Under the pieces are notes generated by a model. It worked only from the letters and a program-made list of their open reading frames with translations, had not been told where the DNA came from and did no database searches. From positions 1 to 49,387 of the forward strand of contig QXWO01000046.1 of NCBI GenBank assembly GCA_009911035.1: a DNA stretch of 49,387 nt, in the 5' to 3' direction. The translations under genes and the position numbers were made by a program. Shown piece by piece: positions 1-10,315 of the stretch (positions are counted from its first letter, which is position 1; the number at the start of each line of letters is the position of its first letter). The DNA comes from Lachnospiraceae bacterium. GTDB taxonomy: Bacteria > Bacillota > Clostridia > Lachnospirales > Lachnospiraceae.

Positions 1-43
1 GTCTAACTATCTTTCATTTACAATGATAGAGGAATCCAGGGAA

Positions 44-208
44 TTAGAAAATCCGCAGGAATATTTGGCGCTTACATTCAGTCGTTGGTCTCGGCGGATC
101 TGGAAGGCTCTCCAATTCAATTTTATCTCCATATTTTTCAATTAGATAGGCTAACAGGTCTGCCAGTCTTTCCAGTTCTAAATCCACACTGTCGGTTTCC
201 TTTCCCAT
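44..208 (-). CDS. Small acidic hypothetical protein (54 aa)
   Basis: This is a complete short reading frame from ATG to TAA, beginning MGKETDSVDLELERLADLLA. The first 35 residues are acidic and amphipathic and look helical; the tail is proline- and arginine-rich. I do not recognise a family. There is no convincing ribosome binding site directly upstream, so the start is uncertain. It lies downstream of the defence operon on the same strand, separated by about 270 bases, and could belong to the same island. It may also be a chance frame. Confidence 0.35.
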   Translation of the reverse strand: MGKETDSVDLELERLADLLAYLIEKYGDKIELESLPDPPRPTTECKRQIFLRIF

Positions 209-483
209 TGTTCTGATGCCAGATTGTTCTACCCTTAGTAAGTCTTAGATTATAAATTCAAATCTTAAAACTTATATATAGCATACAGAATATGGGATAA
301 GATTGTTAGGCATAAAGATACCTATTTTACAGAAATTTTACGTATCTTTGTAGGTATTTTATTCTTACACAGATAAATTCATCTGTCAGTGTTATATGAC
401 TGCTAAAAATAAACTATACTATATTTAATATAAAATTTTTCACGCGCTACTTCTTCTAAAAATGGTATGCTCTAACTTTACAA
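209..483. other. AT-rich intergenic region with one weak hairpin
   Basis: I see no gene here. An 8-bp inverted repeat, AAAGATAC at 314-321 and GTATCTTT at 342-349, overlaps a second possible pairing of ATACCTA (318-324) with TAGGTAT (351-357). The two cannot form together. The position downstream of the large helicase gene fits a weak terminator, but the T-tract on the minus strand is poor. Confidence 0.35.
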
Positions 484-3400
484 CTACAAGCCACTTCGTA
501 TGAGAGAATATGCATACGGCATAGAATGGAGAATCATTTTATCGGAAATCGGAATGCTCCCCCTAGGAATCCTTTCGTTATCTGCCCTCCACATTGCCGG
601 ATGAACATAAATTTCCTTTTTCCTCTTATTCTTAATTCCCCAAATCTTTCCTTGTTCAAACATAATATCAAAATCTGCATCTAACAAAGCAGTTTCTTTA
701 ATTCCCATTATTAATTTCATTTGGCGCTCATATAGAATAGGCTCAGCTAATACTTTATTTTTACTCCAATTCAAAAGTTGCCTTGCTGCATGGCGATCTA
801 GTACATTTTGGATCCTCTGATTCCAATAATGTTTTAAGCAGTCATGACATGCAGCAGCGCAATGATTCTTGCACTTAAGAACTTTGTATGTTTCTTCTAT
901 CAGCTCATCTATTCTTCCAGCTAACATTGAACTATAACCAGCTCCACTTGACAAGCTATCGAATAAGAATATGTCTGCGTTCACCTTATCAGGACTATAT
1001 CTTAATCGATATCCACTCTTTAAATCATCGAACTCAATATCCAGCAACTGTCCAGCAGCCAGAACCATTGCCTCGGATAATGTTTGTGCTGCACTTTCTA
1101 TCCATAGTGCATCTTGATTGGTATTAATCCTCCTAGAGTCTAAAGATATTTCCATTAATACCATATCAGTTAAAAATTGGTGACCTAAAAAGGCATTAAC
1201 AGTCCGATCAAATGGGTGCTCACATCGAGTTCTAACCCTAGGATGACGATACGGTTGTGGAATTTTTTGAAGGCTGGTAACATCGTGACCCGGAACAGCC
1301 GCACCACATTCCTTACAAATAGTAAATCCTTCTCCCTCAGGCCCTTGATTCAGGATTGTCAAAGGCTGATCAACTAACCTTCCATATCTTATTAATGGAA
1401 AGTTTTGCGAAAGAGTCATTTCTCCATCCTTTATGGGCGATGCATAGCTCGGTAATTCAGCATATGACATTTCTGCTTCAGCTTCTGCCTCTCGAATACT
1501 AATCCCGCCTACTGGCGCAAATCCCCATGGTTTAATAATATGCTGATATTTAATAGTCTCTTGTCCACAAAATGGGCACATTTTTCCCGGATCATTATAT
1601 CCAACCCAATTACATGATTTATTTTGGCAATAAAACATTGATCGGAAATATTCTTTACTTTCAAAATACTTCCGTGCAGGGTGCTCCTTATCCTCATCCC
1701 TAAACTTAGAATGGAAATTATATATACCTCCAGATTTATATGTTTTTTTGTTTACAACTATCAACCGCCCCGGAGCATACTCACTTATAGCTAAATCTAA
1801 TGCCCGGTCAGGTTCCTGTTCAATCTTTTCACCATATTTGTCCTCAATACTGAATCCCACTACATTTCTCGGAAATGAATATGTCGGAAATATACCTTCC
1901 TCTAAGAATACATCTAGCAACGATTTTTCGTTATTATTTGAATCAAGATAGTCATCTTTAAAACTTTCTACTTTTTCTGATAGCTTATTTATTGCTCTCA
2001 AAAAATCTTCTTTCTGTACTTCCACCAGATATCGCTTACTTTCTGGAACAATAACTTTAACTTCTTTATCTGTGAAAACTTTTTTTCGTACATACTCTTG
2101 AAATTCATTAAAATATACATTCAAAAATTCTATAATTCCTATAGCATTGGCTGCTGTATTGTAGATGTCCAAAAACTCTGAAACATATATTACATTTAAA
2201 TGTCTATATATCAGTTTCTGATTATCAATATCAATTGCAGGATGTCGTGGCTCCCCTGCGATTATCTTTTGTGGGTTATTGAAATAATAACTATCATGTG
2301 GCCCATTATCCGTATATGTAATAATAGTTGATATTGCAGAACCTCTTCTTCCTGCGCGACCTGCTCTCTGTTGATAATTTTCTCGCATTGGCGGAATATT
2401 CCTTAAGCCAATTGCTGTTAATGAGCCTATATCAATTCCGACCTCCATTGTGGTAGTACAGCTTAACACATCAACTGGTCCTTTATCATCTATATATACA
2501 TTTTGGAACCTCAATTCATATTCTTCAGTAGTAGACCACATATCAATTCTCTGATCTTTATGGGATAACTGCGCTGTATGTTCTTCAGTATTTATTCTGG
2601 TCATAAGCGCATCTTTCTTCCCATCAATAGCATCAAGAATTGGTTGTCTCCAAAATTCAAGTCCAGCAAACTCATTTTCCGTCATAAGCTGTGGATTGCC
2701 TTCACAACACCACACGCATTTTTCCCATAGAGTAAACGGGAATACTCGTCCACAATTCGGGCATTTATACCATTCATGATCTGCCCCAAAATGTAATGTA
2801 ATTAATTGCGGATTTAAATACTTATTTTCATTATCATCATAACCTTTTTGCGTAAACTTTAATAACAATTTATATAATTGCTTTTGTTTTTGCTGCTCAA
2901 TCCCATTTGCTGTAAATAATTTTTCAAATCTTGTAGGGAGTTTTCCTTCCGAATCCACACCAAAACGAGGTACCTTTGTTAATGTCCGACGCACCTTTTT
3001 ACTTATGTTAAAATCATATGCATAACTGTCGGTTAGTATTTCTGCTGACCATGCTGCAAAAATTGCATAAAATTCTTCTTCGCTAATTGCAATACCAAAC
3101 TCATCTATATCATCCAATACCTCATCCAATAATAAATCATTACATGGTTCCATCCAACATAATCCAAGATCTGTAAACGATCTAAAATTACTACATAAAA
3201 TTTTCAACAGATACCTAGAGTACAACTCCGGCACAGTGGAAAACTTCTGCTTTTTTAATTCTGCATAATCATAATTTCTCACACCTCTTCCACGTCGTTC
3301 CTGCCTACGCACAACAGCCTGCATCTCTTGAAGATGATCATGCAAATCTTTTTCATCTGCACCATAAAAGAATCTTAATTTGTTATCAAGTGCTACCTTT

Positions 3401-5742
3401 AGAAAAGATACATACAATAAATCCATGCTCGGATCTTTTCGTGCATTTTTTGCCCAAGTATTAAGTTCTTTAGCTGCCACTGTAAGTGCTTTTCTCATAG
3501 CATCTTCATCTGCAACTGATGTTAACTCTTTTGCTAATGTTGCTGCTCGCTGTCTACTATCTGAGAATAGTAAAACTTTTCTTCCCGCATTAGGGGTAAG
3601 CTCCAACTTATCTTTATCAGTGATAACCGGAGGCTGAATCATCAATTGTTCTGATACTAAATGAAAAAAAGGCTCATTTCCTTTCGTAGAAAAATCCGTT
3701 GTATGTAAATGTTGCTTTTTACATCTAGGACAAGTATTAAATGTATGCACATACGGAGAATCTTTTTGGCTTTTTGCATTATATGCTACATGAATATAAT
3801 GAGGTGCACCTGCATGCACATCGTCCAACTCCAACCTTCCAGCAATAGAATTTAACCAACCCGTCTTAACATCTCGTTTAATCTGAAAAGGCATATTGGT
3901 TGGAATAACATAATAATGTACTTCCTTAAAATTTTTATCTGTTATTATTCCTTTTTTGTTCCATACGAATCGAAATTGTGGTTCATCTTCATCTATATAT
4001 CCTTTTAAGAATAAGGCGCCACATGTTCTGTCGTTTATTAATTCATAAATCTTCCCTCCACATGGACAAATATCTTCATGATTTCCAATGTATACTTTTC
4101 CTAAAGGAATTGATGTTGAATGTACTTTTTTAGTACAATTAGGATTTGAGCATGCATATATCCCCTGAATTCCTCTGAACATCATATGTAACCGGGACGG
4201 AAAAAGTACTTGCCCCTCTTTATTTTTTGCCAAAGGTGCTATTGATAATAAAACACTAGTTGCCTTTTTTGCCGTTTCAACAGACACATTCGGAAAAACG
4301 CTTATTGCTAATTCGTCAAATGACACTGCTTTTCCTCTGCATATCTCCATAATTTTAAGAAGTGGATTTACTCGAATTAATTCCTTATATAACCATTCTT
4401 CTACTGATTTTTCATCATTAAAATTACATAAATTTGTATCAAGAAAAATCATTTCTCCTAATTCTTTTATGGCATCCAGTTTTTTTTCTGAATGTAAAGA
4501 ATCGATATCAAATTGTGACAATGATTCTGCTCTAACATCTATAGTATTTTTAAAACATATCTTCTCTCTCTCACCCGTAATTATCATTATTGAATCAGAA
4601 ATTCTATTATCAATAGCAGTTAAATCTTTAACAAATTCCTTTACCTTTTCTTCTTCATCTTGTGGAATGCTGGCACTTGTCAATATGAACTGAAGTCTAC
4701 TACGATCAACTCCCAATTTATGCAAAAATCTTCTTATCAACAAGGCAACCTCTCCACCAGAAGCTCCTCTATACATATGTGCTTCATCTATTATAAATAA
4801 CAATTTGTTATCCAATGATGAATTCAGCCACTTTTTCGTATCCTCCCATATACCCTGTTCCTCCTGCCTCATCAACATATATTCCAACATAGAATAATTA
4901 GTAATCAAAATATCCGGAGTATACACTTGCATTTCAAAACGTGTCATTAACTCGGCATCTCTGCTATCTGTCCTATGTTTTCCCTCGATCAAAGCATTTG
5001 TAAATTCTACAATGTCATGTTTGGCCGGAAACTTCCCCATATTCTTTAATTGTTCAATTGTTTCTACATCTCTTTCAATCAAGCTTTTTCTTAGGGTATT
5101 CGCGAGATACATATCCTGCTTTGGCTTTTGATTTCCTGAATATGGTGTTCGTCCTGTATACATACCAAATTGTGGTCTTCGAGAATCGCCTGTCAATTCT
5201 GTAAACATCTGATTAAAAACATCTGTACCGATCATTCTTCTAAGTCTTCCAATTTGATCGGCGACTAGGGCATTCATCGGATATAACATCATAGCTCGCA
5301 CACCACGCTGATTCCATGTAGATTTCCTTTCCTGCGCTTCATTTACTAGTTTGGTTATCATCGGCCACATAAAACACTCTGTCTTACCAGAACCAGTACC
5401 TGTTGCTACAAACAAATCCTTATTATCACAGAATGCCTCCATTGCTTCAATCTGATGAGAATATGGATTCTTATAAACTCCTATCTTCCTATCCGCCATT
5501 CGCAATAGAATCTGCTTTACATTTTGCGGTAAACTCCTGCTTGTCTCAATTCCATTAATAATTGTCTTATATGCAGGATTTGCCTCTATGTATGGTTCGT
5601 TCCACATAACACCTTGTGTCTCAAGCTCTTCTCGGCAAAGTTCTCTTAACTCATCATTCTTTCCAAAGTATGCCGTTTCAACATACTCAATAAGCCGCTG
5701 TTTTAAAGATTCATGTGTATTGGCTATGCTATATTCATCCAT
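484..5742 (-). CDS. druE: Giant DEAH-box helicase with DUF1998, DruE-like (Druantia)
   Basis: This is a 1752-aa superfamily 2 helicase. The Walker A motif ATGTGSGKT is at residues 113-121, the DEAH box (IIDEAHMYRG) near 318, a TSAS motif III follows, and the second RecA lobe ends with QQRAGRAGRRG near 1130. Several zinc-ribbon Cys pairs (CPRC, CPNC, CPFC, CKEC) are spread through the middle. The C-terminal region has the DUF1998 cysteine cluster CAAACHDCLKHYWNQ near 1630. Size, domain order and position at the end of an operon with a cytosine methyltransferase match DruE of Druantia type II. DISARM DrmA/DrmB is the nearest alternative, but there these domains are split over two proteins. The start codon overlaps the upstream stop (TAATG), so translation is coupled. 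Confidence 0.75.
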   Translation of the reverse strand: MDEYSIANTHESLKQRLIEYVETAYFGKNDELRELCREELETQGVMWNEPYIEANPAYKTIINGIETSRSLPQNVKQILLRMADRKIGVYKNPYSHQIEAMEAFCDNKDLFVATGTGSGKTECFMWPMITKLVNEAQERKSTWNQRGVRAMMLYPMNALVADQIGRLRRMIGTDVFNQMFTELTGDSRRPQFGMYTGRTPYSGNQKPKQDMYLANTLRKSLIERDVETIEQLKNMGKFPAKHDIVEFTNALIEGKHRTDSRDAELMTRFEMQVYTPDILITNYSMLEYMLMRQEEQGIWEDTKKWLNSSLDNKLLFIIDEAHMYRGASGGEVALLIRRFLHKLGVDRSRLQFILTSASIPQDEEEKVKEFVKDLTAIDNRISDSIMIITGEREKICFKNTIDVRAESLSQFDIDSLHSEKKLDAIKELGEMIFLDTNLCNFNDEKSVEEWLYKELIRVNPLLKIMEICRGKAVSFDELAISVFPNVSVETAKKATSVLLSIAPLAKNKEGQVLFPSRLHMMFRGIQGIYACSNPNCTKKVHSTSIPLGKVYIGNHEDICPCGGKIYELINDRTCGALFLKGYIDEDEPQFRFVWNKKGIITDKNFKEVHYYVIPTNMPFQIKRDVKTGWLNSIAGRLELDDVHAGAPHYIHVAYNAKSQKDSPYVHTFNTCPRCKKQHLHTTDFSTKGNEPFFHLVSEQLMIQPPVITDKDKLELTPNAGRKVLLFSDSRQRAATLAKELTSVADEDAMRKALTVAAKELNTWAKNARKDPSMDLLYVSFLKVALDNKLRFFYGADEKDLHDHLQEMQAVVRRQERRGRGVRNYDYAELKKQKFSTVPELYSRYLLKILCSNFRSFTDLGLCWMEPCNDLLLDEVLDDIDEFGIAISEEEFYAIFAAWSAEILTDSYAYDFNISKKVRRTLTKVPRFGVDSEGKLPTRFEKLFTANGIEQQKQKQLYKLLLKFTQKGYDDNENKYLNPQLITLHFGADHEWYKCPNCGRVFPFTLWEKCVWCCEGNPQLMTENEFAGLEFWRQPILDAIDGKKDALMTRINTEEHTAQLSHKDQRIDMWSTTEEYELRFQNVYIDDKGPVDVLSCTTTMEVGIDIGSLTAIGLRNIPPMRENYQQRAGRAGRRGSAISTIITYTDNGPHDSYYFNNPQKIIAGEPRHPAIDIDNQKLIYRHLNVIYVSEFLDIYNTAANAIGIIEFLNVYFNEFQEYVRKKVFTDKEVKVIVPESKRYLVEVQKEDFLRAINKLSEKVESFKDDYLDSNNNEKSLLDVFLEEGIFPTYSFPRNVVGFSIEDKYGEKIEQEPDRALDLAISEYAPGRLIVVNKKTYKSGGIYNFHSKFRDEDKEHPARKYFESKEYFRSMFYCQNKSCNWVGYNDPGKMCPFCGQETIKYQHIIKPWGFAPVGGISIREAEAEAEMSYAELPSYASPIKDGEMTLSQNFPLIRYGRLVDQPLTILNQGPEGEGFTICKECGAAVPGHDVTSLQKIPQPYRHPRVRTRCEHPFDRTVNAFLGHQFLTDMVLMEISLDSRRINTNQDALWIESAAQTLSEAMVLAAGQLLDIEFDDLKSGYRLRYSPDKVNADIFLFDSLSSGAGYSSMLAGRIDELIEETYKVLKCKNHCAAACHDCLKHYWNQRIQNVLDRHAARQLLNWSKNKVLAEPILYERQMKLIMGIKETALLDADFDIMFEQGKIWGIKNKRKKEIYVHPAMWRADNERIPRGSIPISDKMILHSMPYAYSLIRSGL

Positions 5743-6752
5743 TAATTTATCTCCTGTAAAAATATGCCTAGATTTTCCTCTATTAATATCTTCAAATCAT
5801 CCCATATCAAAAATGGAACAACATAATCTTGTTTGTCATTAAAACCTTTTAATGGCCAACAATATGTCTCAATTAATCCTTCTTCTTTTAATGGTAATCT
5901 ACAATTTAAGTGTAAAATAATAACCGATCCAACATAGGAATAGTACGCTATCATTTGATTATTATATTTTTTTCGCAACCCCAAAATAATTCTGCGTTCT
6001 TCTTTATATTCCGAAACAATTGTGGATACAGGTGAAACAAACCATTTCCCTGACGAACACCTAAATATATAATATTCATACAACCCATTAAATAATGCCA
6101 TTCTCCCAAGATGATATTCTTTTGATCTAATTGGACTATCCGCCCATGACTTATACGGAGCATTTTTGCTCATAACATTAAAAAATTCATATTGATCTAT
6201 TTCTGAGCATGCTTCCCACCTAGCTCTTTCATATAACCAATCGATATAATCATCTACCGCAAAGGCTTTGAATATCGCTGCCTTATTTGTAGCTTTTCCC
6301 ATCCGTATAACTCGTGTAATTCCGAGAAACTCCTCAGAATTTCTCCCATATAATAATCCTTTAATTCGATAACATCCCTGCACGCATTCAACTTGCTGGT
6401 ATACTGGTAATCCCACATCCCCATGTTCATCAACCTCCATCAGTTCACCTGCGGTGAACATTTTTTCTCGCATCTCATGAACCGGGTTCACATTATTATC
6501 CACACTTCCACCAATCCAACTTCGACTCTCAGGTATGCATGCAACCATATTTTCTAAAATTTCACATCCGCGTCTATATAAATACGACTTACTTTTATAT
6601 TTATAGTTTTCTGTGGTCTCATCCAAAACAGCAAAACGAATCCAGTGCGCTAGTGCCGAATACATTAACCGACCAGTATAATATTCAATTGTTTCTCCAC
6701 GATATGGAAATATCCGCATATCGTGTTGCATCACTTCTATTAGTTCGCTCAT
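5742..6752 (-). CDS. Uncharacterised Druantia-operon protein (336 aa), possible DruG
   Basis: I recognise no domain by sequence. The protein is soluble, rich in aromatic residues (many Tyr and Trp), and has no signal peptide or membrane segment. It sits directly upstream of the DruE-like helicase, overlapping its start by one base. This is the slot occupied by DruG in the type II order DruM-DruF-DruG-DruE. The assignment rests on position only. It may be a helicase partner or substrate-recognition subunit, but that is inference. Confidence 0.5.
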   Translation of the reverse strand: MSELIEVMQHDMRIFPYRGETIEYYTGRLMYSALAHWIRFAVLDETTENYKYKSKSYLYRRGCEILENMVACIPESRSWIGGSVDNNVNPVHEMREKMFTAGELMEVDEHGDVGLPVYQQVECVQGCYRIKGLLYGRNSEEFLGITRVIRMGKATNKAAIFKAFAVDDYIDWLYERARWEACSEIDQYEFFNVMSKNAPYKSWADSPIRSKEYHLGRMALFNGLYEYYIFRCSSGKWFVSPVSTIVSEYKEERRIILGLRKKYNNQMIAYYSYVGSVIILHLNCRLPLKEEGLIETYCWPLKGFNDKQDYVVPFLIWDDLKILIEENLGIFLQEIN

Positions 6753-6763
6753 ATGTAACCTAT

Positions 6764-8722
6764 CTATTCTTCATTAAAATCTATCCCGCATTTTTTTAAA
6801 ATCTTTTTTAATTCTTCCGATTTAACATCCTCACAATCGCACATCCTAAAAATTATATCTTGCATAATTATCCCCAACGTTTCTTCCGACTGCAAAGCAT
6901 AGTAGGTTTGTAACATTCGAGATAAATCTAACGAAAGCTTTTTCCCAATAAATCCACTAGCAGTCAATTTTTGAAAATACTTTTTCCAATAAGACATACA
7001 TAAATTCTCATTATATTCTAATGAAAATTCAAAAATATTCTGATTTCCAATAAAGATATTTTCACTAATTGGAAAATGTATATATTCCTCAACATCAAGA
7101 ACTATTGCGTGATTAAAAACATTCTTTGACATTGTCTTAAGTTTCGATAATTCTGCAATTCCAAAACAGACTATTTTTTCTGAACATTCTCTACAAATAA
7201 TTTCAAAGGCTATCTCATCATAATTATCCAATACACCATTAATATAAATAATGTCTGAATCTAGTCGTTTTATTGCATCAAGGATTTCACATAAATTAGT
7301 TTTGCCAGCTCCTACTTGTAGTACTGCTGGCATACAAGCATTAATCAAGAATGACAAGTTGCAAATTACTTTCTCCCCAATACTATCACACATGATTAAT
7401 GCTTTTTTATTCAAGACTGCTGCCAAAATAATAGAAGCTATTTCACAATTTTCATCAAATTCTAAAGCTAAATTATCTTTTAAGTCCGTGTGCAGATCCT
7501 CTAGGTTACTTGCCTTTACTATTTCGGTATTATTATCAATTATCTTTTCTTGTCCAATAAAATAGTTCGTTGTTTCTTTTGGTACATTGCCATTTGATTT
7601 ATTGCAAAAAGTAGTGTTAAATTTCGTTCCTATTATTGAATCAATTTTTTTCTCAAGAATTTTTCTATCAAAATCAGTAAAATATGACTCTACGTATTCT
7701 TCAATTTTCACAACAGATTCTTGTAATTCCGTACGTTTACTCTGTAACACTTTTATTTCTTCTTCAATACTCGCATATTCAGCTCTGTACAATTGTATTT
7801 CTTGGTCGAGTTCTGATATATCTTTTTCTCTACCGTTCCTAAGATTCAAAAAATACTCTTCTAATTCTTTTTCTCCTGTTTGCTTCTTTTCAAAACATTC
7901 ATTTTCTATCTGTGTAATCTTCTCTGTACGAATTTTTAAAAGTTCTTGATCTTGAACCTGTCTTTTCTTTTCACTCTCTGCATCAAATGCTTTCTGCCAT
8001 GCCTCTACAAGCGATTCTTTATTTTCATCCAATTGCTTCTGTAAGTCTGCCAGCTTTTCCTCTAATACTTTTACTCTATCTTTTGCTTCATACAAGGCAG
8101 ACTTACATTTCCTATACTCGTGATTTAGTTTTTCTTTTTCCTGCTCAAACTGTTCTGATAACTTTTTCTGTATCTGTCGTACTTCTTTATTTTTCTTCTC
8201 TTCAAACTGTTTCTCTATTTCATAAATCTGTTTCTTTTGCTCTATTATATTAGCTATCTGTTTCTTTGAATCCTCACTTAATTCAATATATTGCAGCTTT
8301 AAATGAAGCAAAAACAATTCAAGCGATAATTCATTTCTTGAATAGCGTCCAATCTTGAAGTATAAATCTGCCATCTCTTCAGAAGAATACAATGCAATTC
8401 GCTCCAACGAAATCTCAGGCTCACTTGTCCTCAAGCCCTCAATAAACCAGTTTTTATAACTCTGTAGAATTATTTCCAGTACCTCTTTACATCCTGTATC
8501 ATTCTTTTTATAAAGCCTAAGGATTGTTTGGGGCAATAACTTTTTAACAACGGAAGATTTTTTATCTAAGTTTCCTCCATTAATCTTTACTATGTATTTT
8601 TTATAATATTCTGGATGTCTTTTTAATTTAGCTATCATCGGATCCAAATCAGCATATTTACACGCAATAGCTAAATCTGCTTCATCCAACATTTCTATTA
8701 AATGCTTACCTTTATCTTCCAT
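6764..8722 (-). CDS. Coiled-coil protein of defence operon (652 aa), possible DruF
   Basis: Residues about 150-345 form a long highly charged coiled coil (runs of E, K, Q, R), flanked by a helical N-terminal region. The C-terminal half (about 400-600) alternates short hydrophobic strands such as KKALIMCD and DIIYINGVL, reminiscent of a nucleotide-binding fold. A bona fide Walker A motif is absent, so any ATPase would be degenerate. It overlaps the upstream gene by 11 bases and ends 11 bases before the next. By position it could be DruF of a type II Druantia system. An SMC-like structural or DNA-clamping role is inference from the coiled coil. Confidence 0.5.
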   Translation of the reverse strand: MEDKGKHLIEMLDEADLAIACKYADLDPMIAKLKRHPEYYKKYIVKINGGNLDKKSSVVKKLLPQTILRLYKKNDTGCKEVLEIILQSYKNWFIEGLRTSEPEISLERIALYSSEEMADLYFKIGRYSRNELSLELFLLHLKLQYIELSEDSKKQIANIIEQKKQIYEIEKQFEEKKNKEVRQIQKKLSEQFEQEKEKLNHEYRKCKSALYEAKDRVKVLEEKLADLQKQLDENKESLVEAWQKAFDAESEKKRQVQDQELLKIRTEKITQIENECFEKKQTGEKELEEYFLNLRNGREKDISELDQEIQLYRAEYASIEEEIKVLQSKRTELQESVVKIEEYVESYFTDFDRKILEKKIDSIIGTKFNTTFCNKSNGNVPKETTNYFIGQEKIIDNNTEIVKASNLEDLHTDLKDNLALEFDENCEIASIILAAVLNKKALIMCDSIGEKVICNLSFLINACMPAVLQVGAGKTNLCEILDAIKRLDSDIIYINGVLDNYDEIAFEIICRECSEKIVCFGIAELSKLKTMSKNVFNHAIVLDVEEYIHFPISENIFIGNQNIFEFSLEYNENLCMSYWKKYFQKLTASGFIGKKLSLDLSRMLQTYYALQSEETLGIIMQDIIFRMCDCEDVKSEELKKILKKCGIDFNEE

Positions 8723-10283
8723 CCAATATCTCTCCTATAGTTTCTATCAGCGGTAATGAAATCATATTTTCTCTCATTATTTTTTCAATCTCTCTTTTGG
8801 TATCGGTATTTTTAATATCAAATTTTTTGAGGCGTATCTTCAACCCCAATGGCAACATAACTTTTGATACATTTGAATATCGCTTTATACATTTCCTAAT
8901 TTTCTCCTCATCCAATTCATGTTTATCTTGTTTTACTGGATTAATAATTTTTGCAACCCACGCATTAATTAAGGAATGATTTTGAAAAATGAAAATCCAA
9001 TCTCCACTGCTAATCTCTTCAAACGAATGATTGCCAATACATTCAAACCTTTCTATTATCCCGTTTATTTTTACTGAAATTAAAGAAGTTTTTTGTTTAC
9101 AAACTACTTTTATATTTCTTGACTGAATATCTGAAATATCATCTACAGATACCTCTATTCCATCATCATTTAAGATATATACTCCTTGTTCATATCCACT
9201 ATAATTCCTTTTGCTCCTGTTTAACAGCGTTCCTCCCGAAACATACTTTTTATCAATACTTACAAATATATTATCATCATCAACCGGTATCTTTGAAATG
9301 AAATTCCCTGCTTCAGCTTCAACAGGTATAGCGCTGGTACCTTGGTAAAAATAAACCTTCGGAATGTCATTTCCCGTTACAATATGACCAAATATAAATT
9401 TGTCATTGTTCTCTACTAAATATCCATCCTCGCTTTTCATGACAGGTGGCCAAATAGGAATAAACTCAGGCTTCTTTTCAAGTAAATGTACTTGCAAATT
9501 TTCACGAAGATACCTCATCAGCACGGAAAACTCTTGATCCGACAAATCAGATTCAAAATGACCTGCATATACATAAAATTTTCTATTGGCCAACACAAGC
9601 TGTCCTACCTTCTCCATATCTATTCCGGGAATATATTCTGGTAACTGTGGCTGATGTCGTAGCCAATAATATTCCTTATCTGTCGAGATAGAATCTCCAT
9701 GTCTTACCTTTTTTCCACCTTTTTCTGTTACTGTAAAAAGCGCCCCATCAAAAGAAAAACCATCTGCATAATCAGACCAATATTGTGAAAACAAGTATGT
9801 TACTTCTTCTGGTTCATATGTAATTCTATATTTTCGTCCATATGGAACATGTTCCAAAGGAATTAAAGTAGTACTGTCTGTTGAAAAGCGTTCATTATTA
9901 ATTATGTATACTTTTCGCATATCAATCTTGAGTAATGTTCCATTCTGCATTGCCAAATCAATAAGCCTTTGAGGAATAGACCTAAACCCCATATATAGAG
10001 AAAACGTTGAATCAACTGATTTCCGTAGATAAATCGGTAACCCAATCCTTTCATATATTGAATCAATAGGTTCTCCATCTACCCGTCGATCACATTCAAC
10101 TGATAAATCCGTTTTTTTGTAATGGCTGAAATGATTTAAATCCTTATTTCCAGTCAAATGAACAGCTTCTCCACATTCAGGACATATAAATCTACCATAG
10201 GCATAGTTAAAATTTCTATTATATTCATTAGCATTAGCTTCTTTCTGCTTTCCTCTTTCATAAAAGTCTATTGCAGTCTTCAT
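8712..10283 (-). CDS. CoiA-type zinc-ribbon protein in defence operon (523 aa)
   Basis: The N-terminus carries a zinc-ribbon pattern, CPECGEAVHL at about residues 34-43, followed by a conserved NHFSHYK element and a further Cys. This resembles the N-terminal ribbon of competence protein CoiA and related nuclease-associated proteins. The remaining 430 residues are mostly predicted beta-rich and I do not recognise them. There is no signal peptide or membrane segment. The gene overlaps the next one by 11 bases and is therefore part of the same transcript. It is not one of the four canonical Druantia type II genes as I know them, so it may be an added effector or sensor. Confidence 0.5.
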   Translation of the reverse strand: MKTAIDFYERGKQKEANANEYNRNFNYAYGRFICPECGEAVHLTGNKDLNHFSHYKKTDLSVECDRRVDGEPIDSIYERIGLPIYLRKSVDSTFSLYMGFRSIPQRLIDLAMQNGTLLKIDMRKVYIINNERFSTDSTTLIPLEHVPYGRKYRITYEPEEVTYLFSQYWSDYADGFSFDGALFTVTEKGGKKVRHGDSISTDKEYYWLRHQPQLPEYIPGIDMEKVGQLVLANRKFYVYAGHFESDLSDQEFSVLMRYLRENLQVHLLEKKPEFIPIWPPVMKSEDGYLVENNDKFIFGHIVTGNDIPKVYFYQGTSAIPVEAEAGNFISKIPVDDDNIFVSIDKKYVSGGTLLNRSKRNYSGYEQGVYILNDDGIEVSVDDISDIQSRNIKVVCKQKTSLISVKINGIIERFECIGNHSFEEISSGDWIFIFQNHSLINAWVAKIINPVKQDKHELDEEKIRKCIKRYSNVSKVMLPLGLKIRLKKFDIKNTDTKREIEKIMRENMISLPLIETIGEILDGR

Positions 10284-10315
10284 ACTTCACATGTAACCTC
10301 TAATTACATCAAATA

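Noticed and set aside
484-6752. Assignment of the helicase to DISARM (DrmA/DrmB)
   Set aside because: DISARM splits the helicase and DUF1998 parts over two proteins and has a PLD-type DrmC, which I do not see. The single 1752-aa protein fits DruE better. Kept as the main alternative.
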